Assembly (NCBI GenBank): GCA_044353165.1
Contig: JBILCM010000004.1
Span: 1-64,000, forward strand
Length of the DNA: 64,000 bases
DNA from: JBILCM01 sp044353165
GTDB lineage: Bacteria > Bacillota > Bacilli > Paenibacillales > YIM-B00363
Reading direction: 5' to 3'
A program made the position numbers and the translations under genes. Below are positions 34,700 through 45,200 of this stretch, one piece after another; positions within the stretch are counted from its first letter, which is position 1; the number at the start of each line of letters is the position of its first letter. Below the pieces are notes generated by a model. That model searched no databases and was not told where the DNA came from. It saw only the letters and a program-made list of their open reading frames with translations.

Positions 34700-36070
34700 A
34701 TGTCAAGCGTGGCTTTCTATACACTCGGTTGCAAAGTGAACTTCTATGATACGGAAGCAATCTGGCAGTTGTTCAAACATGCCGGTTACGAACAAGTGGA
34801 TTTTGAGTCAACGACAGCCGATGTGTATGTCATTAACACATGCACCGTGACCAACACGGGCGACAAGAAGAGTCGTCAAATTATACGCCGAGCCATTCGC
34901 CGTAATCCAGACGCTGTCATTGCGGTGACCGGCTGCTATGCGCAGACGTCACCTGCCGAGATTCTCGCGATCCCCGGCGTTGACCTGGTGATTGGCACGC
35001 AGGGGCGTCACGAGATGGTGGATCTTGTGAACCAAGTGCAAGCCCAGCGGCAACCGCTCAATGCGGTGCGCAACATCATGAAGACGAGACAATTCGAGGA
35101 ACTCGATGTTCCTGAATTTGCCGATCGTACGCGCGCATTCTTGAAGATACAAGAAGGTTGCAACAATTTTTGCACCTTCTGTATTATTCCGTGGTCCAGA
35201 GGATTGCTGCGCTCCCGCGAACCGGCACAAGTGATTGCACAAGCGCAAGCGCTCACGCGGGCTGGTTATAAGGAGATCGTGCTCACCGGAATTCATACCG
35301 CGGGGTACGGCGAAGATTTGGAAGGTTATAACTTTTCTCGTTTGTTGAGAGAGTTAGCCAATCAAGTGCAAGGACTGGAACGTCTGCGCATTTCGTCTAT
35401 CGAAGCGAGTCAGATCACGGATGAGGTCATTGATGTGTTGATGAGTTCCGCGCAATTTTGCCGTCATCTGCACATCCCGCTGCAAGCCGGTTCCGATGAC
35501 GTGTTGAAGCGGATGCGACGCAAGTACACGACAGCGCAATTTGCGCATAAGATTGCCCGTATCCGCGAACGTTGGCCAGAGGTGGCGATCACCACCGATG
35601 TCATTGTGGGCTTCCCAGGGGAAACCGATGCCATGTTCGAGGAAGGTTACCGTTTCATGCAGCAGATCGGTTTCTCGGAGATGCATGTATTCCCGTATTC
35701 GAAGCGCACGGGGACACCCGCTGCTCGCATGGACGATCAAGTCGATGAAGAGTTGAAGAGCGAGCGCGTGCACCGCTTGATTGCTTTGTCCGAAGACATG
35801 CAGCTTGCTTATGCGCAGCGTCACGTCGGGCATGTCCTCCAGATGATTCCTGAACGCGAGGCCAAAGGCATGGAAGGCCAAGGATTCATATCTGGATACA
35901 CAGATAATTATTTGCAAGTGATCGTGCCCGGGGATGCATCGTTGATCGGCCAATTGGTGGATGTGCGAATGACGGAAGCGGGCGTGAATGAGTGCAAGGG
36001 CGAGCGAATTTTCGACGTTGGCAGAGGTGTTGTTCAGGCTGCGGCGTCACTTGAAATCATGCATGCATAG
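34700..36070 (+). CDS. mtaB: tRNA t6A37 methylthiotransferase MtaB
   Basis: The 456-residue radical-SAM enzyme converts t6A37 to ms2t6A37. The N-terminal domain carries the three extra cluster cysteines (LGCKVNFYD, NTCTVTN, TGCYAQ). The radical-SAM motif is CNNFCTFCIIP, and a C-terminal TRAM-like domain begins near AYAQRHVGH. FLHIPLQAGSDDVLKRM-like sequence is present as HLHIPLQAGSDDVLKRM. Length typical. ATG with AAGGGGGACG upstream. Confidence 0.95.
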   Translation: MSSVAFYTLGCKVNFYDTEAIWQLFKHAGYEQVDFESTTADVYVINTCTVTNTGDKKSRQIIRRAIRRNPDAVIAVTGCYAQTSPAEILAIPGVDLVIGTQGRHEMVDLVNQVQAQRQPLNAVRNIMKTRQFEELDVPEFADRTRAFLKIQEGCNNFCTFCIIPWSRGLLRSREPAQVIAQAQALTRAGYKEIVLTGIHTAGYGEDLEGYNFSRLLRELANQVQGLERLRISSIEASQITDEVIDVLMSSAQFCRHLHIPLQAGSDDVLKRMRRKYTTAQFAHKIARIRERWPEVAITTDVIVGFPGETDAMFEEGYRFMQQIGFSEMHVFPYSKRTGTPAARMDDQVDEELKSERVHRLIALSEDMQLAYAQRHVGHVLQMIPEREAKGMEGQGFISGYTDNYLQVIVPGDASLIGQLVDVRMTEAGVNECKGERIFDVGRGVVQAAASLEIMHA

Positions 36071-36112
36071 GAGGAACTGCGAGCTAGCGTGACGCGGGCT
36101 CCTCTTTTTTTC
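36069..36112 (+). terminator. Probable terminator after mtaB
   Basis: AGGAGG near 36069 pairs with the GCTCCTC region near 36098-36104, followed by seven T. The stem interior is imperfect. Confidence 0.55.
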
Positions 36113-36138
36113 TATAATCCAACTTGAGGTGATCGATC

Positions 36139-36588
36139 GTGCAAGAAATATCAGCAGGGGGAGTCGTCTTTCGCAGACAGGCGAACGGCGATCTACAGAT
36201 TCAATTGATTCAAGACCGGTATGGCCGATGTTCGTTGCCGAAAGGGAAGATGGAACCCGGCGAGACGATCGAACAGACCGCGCTTCGTGAAATTGTTGAA
36301 GAAACCGGTATCTACGGTGTCATCCGGGAACCGCTCGCCTTGATTCAATATGAATATATTCATCCTCAACATGGTGCCGTTGATAAAGAAGTGCATTATT
36401 ATTTGGTAGAGGCTACACATGGGAAGCTCACGGCGCAACGCGAAGAAATCGATGGTGTGGCGTGGTATACTCCTGAGGAAGCTTGGCAGCAACAACTCGA
36501 CATGGGTTACTCGAACAACACGGTGATCGTTCGCAGTGCGTTAGAGCGGTTGGGTGTGACGCTCTTCAAGCAGGAGGACGATGCATGA
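36139..36588 (+). CDS. NUDIX hydrolase
   Basis: The 149-residue protein has the complete NUDIX box, G(x5)E(x7)REVEETG-like, read here as GKMEPGETIEQTALREIVEE followed by TGI. It hydrolyses a nucleoside diphosphate linked to another group; the exact substrate is not evident. GTG at 36139 follows TTGAGGTG. Its stop overlaps the deoC start (ATGA), so the two are coupled, suggesting nucleotide clean-up and salvage. Confidence 0.9.
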   Translation: MQEISAGGVVFRRQANGDLQIQLIQDRYGRCSLPKGKMEPGETIEQTALREIVEETGIYGVIREPLALIQYEYIHPQHGAVDKEVHYYLVEATHGKLTAQREEIDGVAWYTPEEAWQQQLDMGYSNNTVIVRSALERLGVTLFKQEDDA

Positions 36589-37274
36589 GTGTGTTGACGA
36601 AACCGATCGCACAATATATTGACCACACGTTATTAAAACCAACCGCAAGGGACCAAGACATTCAACAATTGTGCGAACAAGCGATGGAATTCGGTTTTTA
36701 TAGTGTGTGTGTGAACGGTATATGGGTATCGAAGTGTGCGGATCTGTTGCGCGGTACAGCTGTAAGAACAGCCGCCGTTGTGGGCTTTCCCCTAGGCGCA
36801 TCAGCATCTGCCGCGAAAGTATTCGAAGCGCAATGGGCTGCCAAACAGGGCGCCACGGAGATTGATATGGTACTTTCCGTTGGCGTGTTGATGGCTGGGA
36901 ACTTGAACAACGTTCGTGCCGATATTCGTGAAGTCGTTAAGGCAGTCGAAGGTCAAGCGATCGTCAAAGTGATTCTAGAAACAGGTTTTTTGAGTCACGA
37001 TCAAATTCATAGCGGTTGTTTGTGTGCAGAAGAAGCAGGGGCGCATTATGTCAAGACGTCCACGGGTTTCGGACCCGGCGGCGCGACAGAACAACATGTT
37101 GCGCTGATGCGATCTGTTGTTTCGGCAGCAGTGGGTGTGAAAGCATCGGGCGGTATCCGCGATTATGATACGGCCATGCGCATGATTGCAGCGGGTGCGA
37201 GTCGATTGGGTACAAGCGCAGGCGTGGCCATCGTGCAAGGCGCTTCCGAAGCGAGTGGCGAAGAGACGTATTAA
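36585..37274 (+). CDS. deoC: Deoxyribose-phosphate aldolase
   Basis: The 229-residue class I aldolase splits deoxyribose 5-phosphate into glyceraldehyde 3-phosphate and acetaldehyde. Motifs: YIDHTLLKPTA, FYSVCVNGIW, VVGFPLGAS, IVKVILETGFL and the Schiff-base lysine in YVKTSTGFGPGGAT, with VKASGGIRD near the end. The ATG at 36585 is coupled to the NUDIX gene, with CAGGAGGACG upstream. Nucleoside salvage. Confidence 0.95.
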   Translation: MSVLTKPIAQYIDHTLLKPTARDQDIQQLCEQAMEFGFYSVCVNGIWVSKCADLLRGTAVRTAAVVGFPLGASASAAKVFEAQWAAKQGATEIDMVLSVGVLMAGNLNNVRADIREVVKAVEGQAIVKVILETGFLSHDQIHSGCLCAEEAGAHYVKTSTGFGPGGATEQHVALMRSVVSAAVGVKASGGIRDYDTAMRMIAAGASRLGTSAGVAIVQGASEASGEETY

Positions 37275-37291
37275 AGAAAGAGGTGTGACGG

Positions 37292-38668
37292 TTGGCGAGA
37301 ATCATTCTAAAGCATAAACGAAAAAAATGGCTGTCCGCAGGTGTGCCAAGACGCATCTACAAACAAGACGTGGAGCGGATAGAAGGTGAGTATGAGCCGG
37401 GTGATGTCGTGGAAGTCGTCGATACGCGCGGTCAATTCCTTGCCTCTGCTTACATTCAGCCGAAGAGCCGATTGATGGGCAGGATCATTGCGTATGAACC
37501 GGTAGAACAGATGGACAAGGCGTTCTTCTTATCGCGACTCCAGTGGTCTTGGGAACTTCGCCAGCGATTGGTGGAAGCACCGGAATATGGGCGACTCGTC
37601 TATGGCGAAGCCGATTTTTTGCCAGGGTTAACGATTGACCGTTATGGCGATGTGTTCGTGTTGCAGATTGCAACGCTGGGTATGGATCGCGTTCGACAGA
37701 CGATTGTGGACGCCTTGGTCGAGATGTTCCAGCCGCGTTCCATCTATGAGCGAAGCGACATCGCCGTGCGCAAAGCGGAAGAGTTGGAAGCGAGGTCGGG
37801 CCTGTTATATGGCGCTGACGTGACGGAAGTTGTTATTCGCGAGAATGGACTGGAGATCGAGGTCGATATCGCGACAGGTCAGAAAACAGGATATTTCTTT
37901 GATCAGCGGGAAAATCGAGCAAGTCTAGCGCCGTATATGACCGGTTGGGGTTGGAAGAGCGGAATTGCGATGCGCGAGGTTACAGATGAAGCAGGCACGG
38001 TGCGGTCTGTGCCATGCAATGCGAATGGGAAGGAAGTGACATTCCCTTACTGGGACGGGGCTACGGTGCTGGAGTGTTTTGCCCACACGGGCAGCTTCAC
38101 ACTTCATGCTTGTCAATATGGCGCGAAGAAAGTGACTTGCCTCGATGTTTCGGAGCATGCTATCGCATTCGCACGCCGCAATGTGGCGCGCAACGGTTTT
38201 TTGGATCGGGTGGAATTTGTCGTCGCGGATGCGTTCGACTATTTGCGTGAGCAGGTGCGCGGGTTAGAAGAACGAGCATCACGAGCTGGACTCGGCGGTG
38301 CGAAGGTGGATACTTCAACACCGCTTTCTCGGGCTGGACGCACGTGGGATGTTGTCATTCTAGACCCGCCCGCGTTCGCTAAGACGAAATCCGCGGTCGA
38401 AGGCGCTTGCCGCGGATATAAAGACATTAACTTACACGGCATGAAGCTTGTGAATGAAGGCGGCTTTCTCGTTACTGCCAGCTGCTCATCGCACGTGGAC
38501 GCACAGCTGTTCTTACAGACGATTGAAGCGGCGGCAGCTGATGCAGGGAAGCTGTTACGCTTGCTGGAGTTTCGCGGCGCGGGCAAGGACCATCCTCGCT
38601 TGTTAGGCAATGATGAGAATGATTATTTGAAATTTGCGATCTTCGAGGTGCGCAGCTTGCGTTCTTAA
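37292..38668 (+). CDS. Class I rRNA large-subunit methyltransferase (RlmI/RlmK family)
   Basis: The 458-residue protein has an N-terminal PUA domain (RRIYKQDVERIEGEYEPGDVVEVVD), a middle EEHAD-like region (GLTIDRYGD) and a Rossmann methyltransferase with GYFFDQREN, VLECFAHTGSFTLHA, VVILDPPAFAKTK and CSSHVD. It is about 60 residues longer than typical family members. The excess lies in a segment between GYFFDQREN and the SAM motif, and in another with RGLEERASRAGLGG. Exact rRNA target uncertain. TTG start at 37292 follows AAAGAGGTG. Confidence 0.88.
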   Translation: MARIILKHKRKKWLSAGVPRRIYKQDVERIEGEYEPGDVVEVVDTRGQFLASAYIQPKSRLMGRIIAYEPVEQMDKAFFLSRLQWSWELRQRLVEAPEYGRLVYGEADFLPGLTIDRYGDVFVLQIATLGMDRVRQTIVDALVEMFQPRSIYERSDIAVRKAEELEARSGLLYGADVTEVVIRENGLEIEVDIATGQKTGYFFDQRENRASLAPYMTGWGWKSGIAMREVTDEAGTVRSVPCNANGKEVTFPYWDGATVLECFAHTGSFTLHACQYGAKKVTCLDVSEHAIAFARRNVARNGFLDRVEFVVADAFDYLREQVRGLEERASRAGLGGAKVDTSTPLSRAGRTWDVVILDPPAFAKTKSAVEGACRGYKDINLHGMKLVNEGGFLVTASCSSHVDAQLFLQTIEAAAADAGKLLRLLEFRGAGKDHPRLLGNDENDYLKFAIFEVRSLRS

Positions 38669-38687
38669 GCTGAAGGAGGCGATCCCG

Positions 38688-41600
38688 GTGGGTGTGCGTT
38701 TCGTATTGGGGCGAGTCGGAACAGGCAAAAGCCGACGGTTCATTCAAGACATGGGGGAACGTCTGGCCACATCACCGGTGGGTCCGCCCCTCATTCTGCT
38801 CGTGCCGGAGCAGATGACACAAGAAGCGGATCGTCTGCTGGCGATCACATACGGGGGGACGGTGCGTGCGCAAAGTTTAAGCTTTCGCCGTCTCGCCTTC
38901 CGCCTCATGCAAGAGGTGGGGGGTGCAACCCGCATTCACATCGATGATACAGGCAAGAAAATGTTATTATACAAATTCGCCCGCAAGCATGCCGCATCCT
39001 TGAAATCGCTTCGCCGCGTCACCGAGAGCGGCGGTTGGATTGATGGGGTACAGGATTGGTTCGCAGAATGCAAGCGCTATCAAGTAGATGCCCGAACACT
39101 GCGGACGATCTCGGAACAGAGCGAGCTGTCCCCTGTGCTGCGGGACAAGCTGGCTGATTTGTCACTTTTGTTCGAAGAAACAACCCAAGCGTTATCGGTC
39201 ACCCATGTGGATTCAGAAGACTACGTTACTTTACTCGGCAAGCATATCCCGCATTCGGCGTGGATTCGCGATGCCGAAATTTGGGTGGACGGTTTTCACG
39301 GCTTTACCCCATCCGAAGAAGCTGTGCTTGGGCAACTGTTCCAGTGGACGAAGCAAGTCCATGTCTCTTTAACGTTGCCGCAGGCGATCTCCGATACGCA
39401 ACCGCTTGACGAGTTGGAGTTGTTCCACCCGACAGCAAGAACGTTCGATCGCTTACAGCGACTGGCGAACGCAGGGGGGATAACCGCTGCAGTCGACATC
39501 ATTTCCGAAGCTGCCCATCACCGATTATCGCGATCTCCTGTGCTTTCTGCCTTGGAGCAGATGTTCGTGCAACGGGAAAGTGATCTGGTTGGTGGATCGG
39601 ATGCGAACCTGAACCCGAATCCGAACCCGAACCAATCCACCCACAACGACAACGATGACCAACTCACCCTCGTCGCTGCAAGCCACACACGTGCAGAGAC
39701 CGAAGCGGTTGCGAGAGAAATCATCCGACTTCTATCCGATGGCAAGGCGCGTTGGCGCGATATTGCCGTGTTTGTGCGCGACTGGGAAAATTATGGGGAT
39801 TTGATTGAGGCTGTGTTTGCTGACTACGGCATTCCTTGCTTCTTAGATCAGAAGCGATCAACGACACATCATCCCTTAAGTGAATTTGTGCGCTCGGCGT
39901 TAGAAGTGATTACGTCCCGTTGGACGTATGACGCTTTATTTCGCCTGATCAAGACGGACTTGCTGTTCCCCGAAGGCATATTCCCGACTACAGCGGAACA
40001 GCGGTTTGCCATGGACAAGCTTGAGAATTATGCGCTTGAATACGGCATTCAAGGTTCCCGATGGACCGATGGACAACGCTGGCGATGGGCTGCGAGCCGC
40101 TCTTTGGAAGAAGAAGAACATCATCCTACCCCTTCGCAACGGCATCGTTCAGAAGAAGATGCGCTCAACGAGTGGCGCATGATGGTGGTTACGCCGATGC
40201 AGCGCTTCGAACAACGATTGCGTCTATCGACAACGATCCGGGAACAAGCCGAAGCGCTCGTGCAGTTGCTGGAAGAAACGGGTGCCGCTCACACCTTGGA
40301 GCGATGGGCTACGGATGCCCAAGAGTCGGGTCATGTGGAGAAGGCGCGTGAACACCAACAACTGTGGGTTCGCATCATGGACGTGCTCGATCAATTGGTC
40401 GAGCTTGTCGGACGTGAACCTGCAGATACGGAGTTGTTCACCGGCATGTTGACGGTAGGGTTGGACGGTATTCGCATGGGATTGGTACCGCCCGCATTGG
40501 ATCAAGTGTTGGTAGGGAGTCTCGATCGCACGCGTTCGTTCGGGGTGAAACGGTTATTCTTACTCGGCGTGAACGATGGCATCATTCCGATGGCCCCGAA
40601 GGAGCAAGGCATCATCAATGAGGTCGAACGTCTTCGCTTGCAACAGATGGGCTTGGAGTTAGCGCCGGACAATCGCAGGCGATTATTAGATGAACGTTAC
40701 ATGCTCTATAACGCGTTGTTTTTACCTTCGGACGGCTTGTGGCTTAGCTTTGCCATGGCAGACTTGGAAGGAAAGCCGAAGCTCCCCTCCGAGTGGTTCA
40801 ACACGATCAAGCAGATGGTTCCAGGCACACCCATTACATACATCACAAGCGATATGCCCAGCGGAGCAAGTGAAGCGCTAATGATCGAGCGTCTTGTCAG
40901 ACCGAGTCATACGCTCTCTGCACTGCTGCCGCAGCTAAGAAGATGGCAGCGAGGGGAGTCCATCTCCGGAGTATGGTGGGCGGCATACAATTGGTTGTGT
41001 AGCCGACCGTATTGGCAAGGTCGATTGCAGGCGATGTTGCCTTCCCTCTTTTATCGCAATGCCGCACAATCGTTGTCTGAAGAGACGTCGCTTGCGCTAT
41101 TCGGACAACCCATCCGCTCGAGCGTCTCCAGATTGGAACGATTCGCGGCTTGTCCGTTCGCACATTATGCAACCTATGGGTTGAAATTGAAGGAACGGAA
41201 GCGATATCAGTTGAAATCGCCGGATATCGGTCAATTGTATCATGCTGCACTGAGTTTACTGGCCAAAGCGTTAGCCGCTGATGGGAAGACGTGGGCGGAT
41301 CTTGAGGGTATGCAAGGCCTGCAGCTGGTCGTGGATACGGTAGATCAATTAACACCGCGTCTGGGATCCGCGATTTTGTTCAGCTCTCATCGTCACCGAT
41401 ACATTACATCGAAGCTCAAACAAGTCATCCGTCAGTCGGCAGATGTGCTGAGTAGACAGGCTAGACGCAGCCAATTCCACCAAGTTGCAGCCGAACTTGC
41501 GTTCAGCTCACAGGGTGAACTGCCCGCTTGGATCATCCCTTTGCATGACGGTACGTCCATGGAACTTACAGGGCGGATTGACCGCATTGACCTCGCGAAG

Positions 41601-42239
41601 GGGGAGAACAATGCCTACATCCAAGTGATTGACTATAAATCCGGGAATTTGTCGTTATCGGTTGGCAAAGTGTATTACGGACTATCGTTACAGCTTCTAG
41701 CCTATGCACACGTGGCATCTGCCCACGCAACCGCATGGCTCGGCCATGAAGCAACCCCTTCCGGTGCGTTCTACTTTCATGTGCACCGTCCCATGTTGTC
41801 CGCGCATAACGCGGAGCAAGAGAGTGCATGGCGAGAAATCATTTTCAAAAATTATCAGTTAAAAGGCATGTGGTTAGGGAACGACGAAGTGGCCCGACTG
41901 ATGGATACAGCTTTGGAGAGTGGCTCGTCGCCCGTGTTTCCGTTGGCTTGGAAAAAAGACGGTTCACTTCGAAAAAAAGCTGCCATCACCGATGGCGCCC
42001 AGTGGGAGTCATTGTTCCAATTTGTCCAACACAAGGTGGCGGAGTTGGGTACGGCCATTCGTGCAGGGACGATTGAAGCATCACCCTATCGCGACAAGAC
42101 GGAGAAGGCTTGCACGTTCTGTCCGCACAAGCCGGTCTGTGGATTTGATCCTGACATTGAAGGGTATGATTATCGCAACTTGCCGTCGCTTAAGAATGAA
42201 GAAATCTGGGAACGGATCAGAAATGAGGGAGAGCGATGA
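38688..42239 (+). CDS. addB: AddB subunit of the AddAB helicase-nuclease
   Basis: The 1183-residue protein processes double-strand DNA ends with AddA and generates single strands at Chi sites. It has a Walker A-like GRVGTGKS (7-14), the nuclease motif IQVIDYKSGN near residue 980, and the iron-sulfur cysteines: one in FAACPFAHY and three in CTFCPHKPVC near the C terminus. GTG at 38688 follows AAGGAGGCG. A short Asn-Pro repeat (NLNPNPNPNQS, near residue 304) forms a linker. Overlaps addA by four bases. Confidence 0.95.
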   Translation: MGVRFVLGRVGTGKSRRFIQDMGERLATSPVGPPLILLVPEQMTQEADRLLAITYGGTVRAQSLSFRRLAFRLMQEVGGATRIHIDDTGKKMLLYKFARKHAASLKSLRRVTESGGWIDGVQDWFAECKRYQVDARTLRTISEQSELSPVLRDKLADLSLLFEETTQALSVTHVDSEDYVTLLGKHIPHSAWIRDAEIWVDGFHGFTPSEEAVLGQLFQWTKQVHVSLTLPQAISDTQPLDELELFHPTARTFDRLQRLANAGGITAAVDIISEAAHHRLSRSPVLSALEQMFVQRESDLVGGSDANLNPNPNPNQSTHNDNDDQLTLVAASHTRAETEAVAREIIRLLSDGKARWRDIAVFVRDWENYGDLIEAVFADYGIPCFLDQKRSTTHHPLSEFVRSALEVITSRWTYDALFRLIKTDLLFPEGIFPTTAEQRFAMDKLENYALEYGIQGSRWTDGQRWRWAASRSLEEEEHHPTPSQRHRSEEDALNEWRMMVVTPMQRFEQRLRLSTTIREQAEALVQLLEETGAAHTLERWATDAQESGHVEKAREHQQLWVRIMDVLDQLVELVGREPADTELFTGMLTVGLDGIRMGLVPPALDQVLVGSLDRTRSFGVKRLFLLGVNDGIIPMAPKEQGIINEVERLRLQQMGLELAPDNRRRLLDERYMLYNALFLPSDGLWLSFAMADLEGKPKLPSEWFNTIKQMVPGTPITYITSDMPSGASEALMIERLVRPSHTLSALLPQLRRWQRGESISGVWWAAYNWLCSRPYWQGRLQAMLPSLFYRNAAQSLSEETSLALFGQPIRSSVSRLERFAACPFAHYATYGLKLKERKRYQLKSPDIGQLYHAALSLLAKALAADGKTWADLEGMQGLQLVVDTVDQLTPRLGSAILFSSHRHRYITSKLKQVIRQSADVLSRQARRSQFHQVAAELAFSSQGELPAWIIPLHDGTSMELTGRIDRIDLAKGENNAYIQVIDYKSGNLSLSVGKVYYGLSLQLLAYAHVASAHATAWLGHEATPSGAFYFHVHRPMLSAHNAEQESAWREIIFKNYQLKGMWLGNDEVARLMDTALESGSSPVFPLAWKKDGSLRKKAAITDGAQWESLFQFVQHKVAELGTAIRAGTIEASPYRDKTEKACTFCPHKPVCGFDPDIEGYDYRNLPSLKNEEIWERIRNEGER

Positions 42240-45200
42240 GTGATCCAGTGACGAAACCTGCGGGCAGTTCATGGACCGATGAGCAGTGGCAAGCGATGAC
42301 TACGCGCGGTCACCATCTATTGGTCGCTGCCGCCGCGGGTTCAGGGAAAACAGCCGTGCTGGTAGAGCGAATTATTCGTACAGTGGCCGATGAGAAGAAT
42401 GCCATGGACATCGATCGATTGCTCGTCGCCACATTCACCGACGCAGCGGCTGCTGAGATGCGCCACCGGTTGCGCGAAGCATTGGACAAAGCGCTCCGTT
42501 CGCATCCGCGGTCGAAACATCTTCGCACGCAACTCGCTCTCTTAAGTCAAGCATCGATTACCACGTTGCATTCCTTCTGTCTGCAAGTGGTGCGCCGTTA
42601 TGTGCAACGCACAAATCTCGATCCATCTTTTCGGATAGCGAACGAGACAGAGGCGCAGCTGCTGCGTCAAGAAGCGATCGAGGCGGTGTTCGAGCAACGC
42701 TACATGGATGAGCAGGAGGATAGCCCGTTCTGGAAACTTGCCGACGCCTATGGCGGTGAGCATACGGATGAGGGACTGATCCAAATCATGCATCATTTGT
42801 ATGATTTCTCACGCAGTCACCCGTTCCCGGAACATTGGTTATCATCTTCCGCCGCTATGTTCCAATTGAATGGGGCCCAGAGCATTCCATCAGACCACCC
42901 TTGGTTGGTCAGTATCGAAGCGCATGCGAAGTTGGAATTGGAAGGCATCATCGCATCGCTGCGGCTGGGCCTTGAACTCGCCACGCATCCCGCAGGCCCC
43001 AATGCATATATCCAAAACTTGTCGGATGATATACAAGGCATGACAATGTTGCAACGCGCGCTCAGTGAGGGCGGTTGGCGATCGCTATATGACGCTGTGC
43101 AACAACAAGTAGACGCAATGGCGTTTAATAAATTGAAGCCGCAGAAGAAGGGGCCCGATGAGCAATTGATGGAGCGGGTGAAATCTCTGCGCAAGAAAGC
43201 GGCTGTTCAGTATAAAGAAGATTTGAAGGAAAAGTTGCTCACCCGCACGTTGGAACAATACGCGCAAGAGTGTCATGCTTTAGCCCCGCTGATGGAGGAA
43301 CTCGTCCGCTTAGTAGATGAGTTTGCTCACCGTTACGCATCGCTTAAGAAAAGTAAAGCACTGGTTGATTTCAGCGACCTTGAACATGCATGTCTTCACA
43401 TCCTGCTTGATCCTGCGTCAACGCCTGAGCATCTCGTTCCATCGGATGCGGCCATCGGGTACCAGGACCATTATCAAGAAGTGTATGTGGATGAATACCA
43501 AGATACGAATGAAGTGCAGGAAACCATTCTTCGGCTCGTCTCCAGAGGGGAAACACCTCATGACATTCGCAAGGGCAACCGATTTATGGTGGGGGATGTA
43601 AAACAAAGCATCTATCGGTTTCGTCTGGCCCAACCGCGTCTGTTCTTGCACAAATACAAGACGTATACCCCAATCTCCGTGAATGAGAACTCCCCTAGCG
43701 GGATTCGCATTGATTTGGCACGTAATTTCCGTTCGCGTCAAGAAGTGGTGGATGCTGTCAATTATATTTTTTACCAAACGATGCACGAAGCGGCAGCGGA
43801 GCTGGAATATGATGAGCAAGCAGAGCTCGTCTATGGCGCCGGGTACCCGAATGCGACGCAAGAGGATGCAATGGCGACAGAACTTCTCTTGATTGATCCT
43901 GCTTCAGTGGGTATATCACAAACAGACAGCGACGATGAAGATGAAGACAAGTCGGTACAAGAAGGTTCGGTACAAGAGGGCGATGTTGAATCCGAAGAAG
44001 AACTTGCTGTCGCTGAGCTCGAAGCTCGAGCCATTGGCATGAAAATTAAGGAGCTGTTCGGTTCTGTACAACAACAAGCGATGAACGTTCAGGATAAGGC
44101 GCTCGGCGGCGCGCGACCGATTCGATATCGCGATATCGTGATTTTACTTCGCGCAGTGAACGGTTGGGCACCTATTTTTGTTGAACAGTTCAAGCAATTG
44201 GGCATCCCTGTGCATGCGGATCTGGGCGGCGGGTACTTCGATGCGCTGGAAGTTGTTACCATGATCTCATTGTTGCAGACGATTGATAACCCGTTGCAGG
44301 ACATTCCGCTGGCAGCCGTGTTGCGTTCACCGCTCTTTGGTTTTTCTAGCGAGGAACTCGGGAAAATCCGGATTGCGGGAAGCTCACAAGTTTCGTTCTA
44401 TGAAGCATTGGGTGCAATCGCTGTTCAGGCGAGTCATAACAGTGAACACACGGATAACTTGCGGCAGAAAATAACAACATTCCTCGTCGCATTGGAATCT
44501 TGGCGAACCTATGCGCGACAGAACACACTTGCGGATCTGATTATGCTGCTCTATCGGGAGACAGGGTACTTGGATTTTGTGGGCGGACTTCCCGGAGGCG
44601 AGCAGCGACAAGCGAATTTGCGGGCGTTGTATGACCGGGCGAGACAGTATGAAGCGACAAGTCTTCGGGGTTTGTTCCGATTTTTGCGGTTTATTGAGCG
44701 ATTGCGAAGCTCCGGTGCCGATCTCGCCCCAGCCCGTGCACTGGGGGAGCAGGAGAATGTCGTACGGATCATGACGATCCACAAAAGCAAAGGCTTAGAA
44801 TTTCCTGTCGTGTTTATCGCAGGACTTGGAAAAAACTTCAATCGCAACGATGAGAAGAACATTTTCCTCATTCACAAAGAACTTGGTTTTGGCCCGAAGG
44901 TTGTGGATACCGCGCAAGGTATTGCATACCCAACCCTTCCGATGCTATCCATCCGCAAGCGACTGCGTGCAGAGGCGATGGCAGAAGAAATGCGCATTCT
45001 GTATGTCGCTATGACGCGTGCGCGCGAGAAATTAATTCTTCTTGGCAGTCTGAGGTCGTTGGTGAGAACGATGGAATCGTGGACACTGACAGCTTCGGAA
45101 GCGGGTCCGCGTATTTCGGCATACGCCGTTGTGCAATCGAATTCGTTCCTGGATTGGATCGGACCTGCCTTGCTCCGCCATCCGGCTTCGGATGCACTGC

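Noticed and set aside
39601..39650. Asn-Pro repeat in addB as a mobile or slippage element
   Set aside because: Only a few units inside a linker of an otherwise intact addB. It is a local low-complexity linker.
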